A DNA stretch of 64,000 bases, taken from positions 1,860,001 through 1,924,000 of the forward strand of contig PQWQ01000006.1 of NCBI GenBank assembly GCA_002943765.1, in the 5' to 3' direction. Source of the stretch: Psoroptes ovis (lineage: Eukaryota; Arthropoda; Arachnida; Sarcoptiformes; Psoroptidae). Within the stretch, counting starts at the first letter, position 1; the number at the start of each line of letters is the position of its first letter. The notes under the pieces are model-generated. The model did no database searches and was not told where the DNA came from. It saw nothing but the letters and a program-made list of their open reading frames with translations. This document shows positions 60,937 to 64,000 of the stretch, piece after piece. The translations under genes and the position numbers were made by a program.

Positions 60937-61763
60937 TCAAAAATCAATAAATTTTGCATAGTTTAATGACATTGATAAACCAATGTAGGATGCTAATGAA
61001 CTAAGCCATGTGATTAAATATGTACAATGTTTATTATTTGAAAGTGATGACGGAGATGATGACGATGAATCCGATTTTGTCATTGTCCTTTCACTTTTTT
61101 CATTATCATCATCATTATTATTGTCATCACCAAGACAATGTTTACAAGTTAATACTTGTCCCATTAAATTGGTAGTTTGACAAGGATGTACCATAAAAAC
61201 AACATGTCCATATATCGGATGATTCTTTATCGATCATTGAAAAAAAGTGCAAGTTTAGTTGAGATTAAATACGAAATCTATGATGTCACATACTGTTTGT
61301 GTGATGATGTTACCAAAATTTTCATAAATTTCATCTAAACTATTAAAATTTACGTCATTATTCTGATTATCAGAGTAAAATGTGGGTAAACGTTTCCATA
61401 ACCATTCCAACGACACGGAGCCGCCATCTGCTTTGTTATTGAAAAAAATACGAATTAGAAAAATTTTAAAAAATTGAATCAATCATAACCTTGATCACAA
61501 ATGCTAAAATACAAGACAGGTGCCTGATAATTGCAATTGTAAATAATATGATATTCGAATTTGTACAATGTACGATTGAATGCATCATTATTGACAGCTT
61601 TATAATTAATTTCGTCATCATCATCATCATCGTCATCACGATCATTGCCTAAACCATTCTCACACAATGGTTGATCATCACTAAGCCACCTGTACAGTGT
61701 TTTACGTAGAAAAAATTGTTGTTCGTGCGGCGGATCATTAGATTGTTTATTGCTGTTTGATGA
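60937..61763 (-). CDS. ATG10: Autophagy E2-like enzyme ATG10, N-terminus not located
   Basis: Minus-strand exons 61490-61763, 61294-61430 and 60937-61224 give 232 codons in one frame. The ATG10 core is clear: YEYH-like FEYHIIYNCNYQAPVLYF, then GGSVSLEWLWKRLP, the NHPIYGHVVFMVHPCQT block with the catalytic cysteine of the HPC motif, and ITWLSSLASYIGLSMSLNYA at the end. ATG10 transfers ATG12 to ATG5 in autophagosome formation. Acidic and Ser/Asn inserts (after NGLGNDR and between HCLG and NNKHC) are lineage padding. The first exon begins at an acceptor (TTCAATTTAG) and has no Met before the core; the codon just upstream in frame is TAG. About 30-50 N-terminal residues are therefore missing, and the PTPA terminal exon occupies the DNA directly upstream. 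Confidence 0.9.
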
Positions 61764-61815
61764 CTAAATTGAATGAATAATAAAATGATTGAAATAAAAT
61801 TTGATAAAATTAAAA

Positions 61816-62896
61816 TTATTTGGATGAACGCTTCCAAACTAAAATGTTAGGACCAAATATTAAGTGTTGTACGATTTGAAATTTTGGCAAATATTCTTTG
61901 CAATACATTTTGAATAAACCACTATTTATTCTAGACCATTCTTGAACACCACTAATATTCCATAGCTGATTAGAATGTTCAGCAAATGGTCCAGTTTTAA
62001 CTTGATTAATGAATGCAACAGCAGAATGAAATATGTAATCATTTTTATATTGTTCAGCAACATCAGGTTGTGGAAATGTATCTGGTTTTATAAAAGGATG
62101 ATCAATCAATTGTGCTGAACCAAAATAAAAAGGTAAAAATTGAAAGTCATCTAATGAGAAAACACCATGTGAACCAGCTGGTTCTAAACAATAACGTAAT
62201 TGTATTTTTCTAACCAATTTCATGTAAACAAATGCAAATATAAATAATAATTGTTGACTTATTGATTCGAAAATATTTCTTGATAATGTTTCGCCATATT
62301 TTTTTGAAGCATTTGGTATTAAAATTAATTTGTAGATTCCCATTAAAAATATAACGAAACACATTTCATGTCCAGTACCATAATCGATACGAACTCTATT
62401 ACCAAATGAATCAGCTAAATAAAATGATAATTCATAGCCGTGTTCATTACCGAATATATTTATCAATTCATTTTTAGTGTATGCTAACATTTCATCAAAC
62501 CAATAACGATATGCTTTATTGCCGAATCTGTAAACAAAGATGAATAAAAATAAATTGAATGAATTCATGAATAAAACATGCTAACCTTTGATTTTTATCA
62601 TCATGAATCGGTTCAATTTGATCACATAAATCATTTAAGTGATCAAATAATTTTATTACTTTTTTTAAATATTCATCTTCAATACCGTCCTCTGTTTTTA
62701 TTATTCGATCATGTTTAGCTTTAGTAAATTCATTTATAAATTTAATAAAATTAATATAATCACTATACGCTTCTGAATGTAACCACATTTCAATATCAGA
62801 TTCATTCAATATTCGACGACAACATTTATTGTTTGAATTGGAAATGCCTTGATCATTATTATATGATGAAGATGATGTTTCGGAATCAATATTCAT
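61816..62896 (-). CDS. PTPA: Serine/threonine-protein phosphatase 2A activator (PTPA)
   Basis: Two minus-strand exons (62586-62896, 61816-62527) join at AG|A to give 340 residues. The family hallmarks are all present: SEAYSDYINFIKFINE, FGNKAYRYWFDEML, the RIDYGTGHE nucleotide-site loop, RYCLEPAGSHGVFSLDDFQF, LPFYFGSAQLIDHP, and KTGPFAEHSNQLWNISGVQEWSRINSGL near the C-terminus. PTPA is a peptidyl-prolyl isomerase-like chaperone that loads metal into the PP2A catalytic subunit, in cytosol and nucleus. I chose the Met at 62894-62896 because the frame upstream begins only with a TTG. An Asn/Ser-rich N-terminus replaces the vertebrate one. The stop codon lies 52 bp before the first recognisable ATG10 exon on the same strand. 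Confidence 0.96.
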
Positions 62897-62952
62897 TTTC
62901 AAAAATATTTTTTTTCTTTGGAATTTAATTCGGATCAAAATTTAAACAGGCT

Positions 62953-62976
62953 ACAACAACAACAACAACAACAACA
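62953..62976 (+). repeat. (ACA)8 trinucleotide repeat
   Basis: Eight ACA units lie within 60 bp of the PTPA start codon, in its presumed leader. Confidence 0.85.
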
Positions 62977-63814
62977 GCACAAAACTCAGCTGATTCAATG
63001 GAATGCAGCCCCCTAAACCTTGTTTTAAACAACCAGAATCCTCTGAAAAAAATCATTTGCAAACAAATTTTCAACTTCAAACATCAAGATGTCGCTTCAA
63101 TATTATTGAAATTTTTTTTCAAAAAAGCAAAAATCATTGATTGAAAAAAAAATTTACAATCAATCGATTGTCATGAAAATCAAAAAAATAATTTACGACA
63201 TACAAAAACAAAACAACTGACAACCTTGATGATTCGAAGCGAAAATCATCATTATTTCGACGATAGAAAACAAAACAAAACAATTAAACTGAAAAACAAC
63301 AGAAATTCAGTGCTTTTCAATTATTTCAATGCTGAAATTCTATGCGTTTTCATGGAAAAAACAAATGACAAACAAACCAATCAATATGATGAATAGGAAA
63401 AAATTATCAATTGATTGCACTTCATTCAATAAAAAAATCTGTACATGTGGGTGTGTGTGCGTGCATGAAATTATATTCATTGTTTTTTTTAAGTTTTTGA
63501 ATTTTTTGAACTAAAAAACAAAATCAAAAATATCCACGTGCCATAAGCTAACTGCAAAAATACGCATGTCAGTATATGCAATATTCAAAGACCGCTGCAA
63601 ACATCCAATGAATATCTTTGAATTTGAAAAATTTGGTGAAAAATTGACAATTTCTTTTAAAATGATAAAATTTTGAACGATTCTACGTTTCTAGTTCCAT
63701 TTTAGACCATATTTCGAAATGTTCTAGGATTCTACGATTTTTTTTTACGAACGAAGAAATGAATGTCTAGAAACGGAAAAAATATTCAAAGGTGATTAGT
63801 TATTATCATCATCA

Positions 63815-63831
63815 ATCACTGTTTCAGTGAT
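63815..63831. repeat. Short perfect hairpin
   Basis: ATCACTG TTT CAGTGAT has a 7-bp stem; outside it ATCATCA and TGATGAT runs could lengthen the pairing imperfectly. It may be only a by-product of ATC/GAT triplet repeats. Confidence 0.5.
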
Positions 63832-64000
63832 AATCAATGATGATGATGACATTAACGGAATTTTCCTTCCATCGGCTCTTGTAGTGGTATACTCAAGTAA
63901 CAAAAAAAAAAATTAAAAATTTTAATGAAAATTCAGAATTTTCATCATTCACTGATTCTTCGCAGAATCTCTTGCCAATGTCGAGAAAATGAATTTGCGG

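Larger units (their letters stand above)
62897..64000. other. Region upstream of PTPA, to the window edge
   Basis: It holds a CAA/ACA repeat at 62953-62976 and a 7-bp hairpin at 63815-63831 flanked by ATC/GAT runs. At the very end an acceptor-like CTTCGCAG at about 63958-63965 is followed by 35 open bases reading ESLANVEKMNLR on the plus strand; this may be the start of an exon that continues outside. The minus strand is also open here, so orientation is undecided. I looked here for a missing ATG10 first exon and saw none. Confidence 0.4.

Overview
This is a eukaryotic nuclear segment: AT-rich, with mostly single-copy animal genes, many GT-AG introns of about 55-90 bp, and long Asn/His/Gln/Ser runs coded by AAT, CAT and CAA repeats. 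The encoded proteins are metazoan (grainyhead/CP2 factor, CED-6, POMGNT1, RAB11, antizyme). The compact introns, AT bias and Asn/His-rich inserts suggest an astigmatid mite, perhaps Dermatophagoides-like. That species call is inference from style, not from a marker gene. Exon joins were made by hand from splice signals, reading phase and remembered family sequences; no search was run.

Layout, left to right: YJU2B/CCDC130 splicing factor (minus, cut by the window edge); ornithine decarboxylase antizyme with its +1 frameshift site (plus); PRPF31 (plus) convergent with intronless DCP1 (minus); RAB11 (plus); a very long TFCP2/UBP1/gemini transcription factor (plus) convergent with CED-6/GULP1 (minus); WDSUB1 and a DHRSX-like SDR (plus); a divergent BTB-like protein and POMGNT1 (minus); a secreted Pro/Val/Glu/Ser repeat protein with a clear TATA box (plus); a possible 78-residue membrane protein (plus); a CG9801-type PP2C-like protein (plus) convergent with ceramide glucosyltransferase UGCG (minus); then ATG10 and PTPA in tandem (minus), ATG10 lying immediately 3' of PTPA.

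There is no operon logic: neighbours serve unrelated housekeeping roles (splicing, mRNA decay, trafficking, glycosylation, autophagy, polyamine control). Gene-poor stretches of 3.5-5 kb (11.3-15.8, 24-28.8, 38-41.7, 43.4-48.2 and 56.2-60.9 kb) hold microsatellites, candidate untranslated exons, inverted repeats and a few short open islands.

Points most worth a second look: the antizyme recoding site placed 7 nt after a splice junction, with a GC-AG intron upstream; ATG10 apparently lacking its own first exon directly behind PTPA; a perfect 29-bp hairpin near 57.8 kb; a TA-flanked terminal-inverted-repeat element near 1.5 kb; and an unrecognised secreted repeat protein. I saw no wholly new molecular system.
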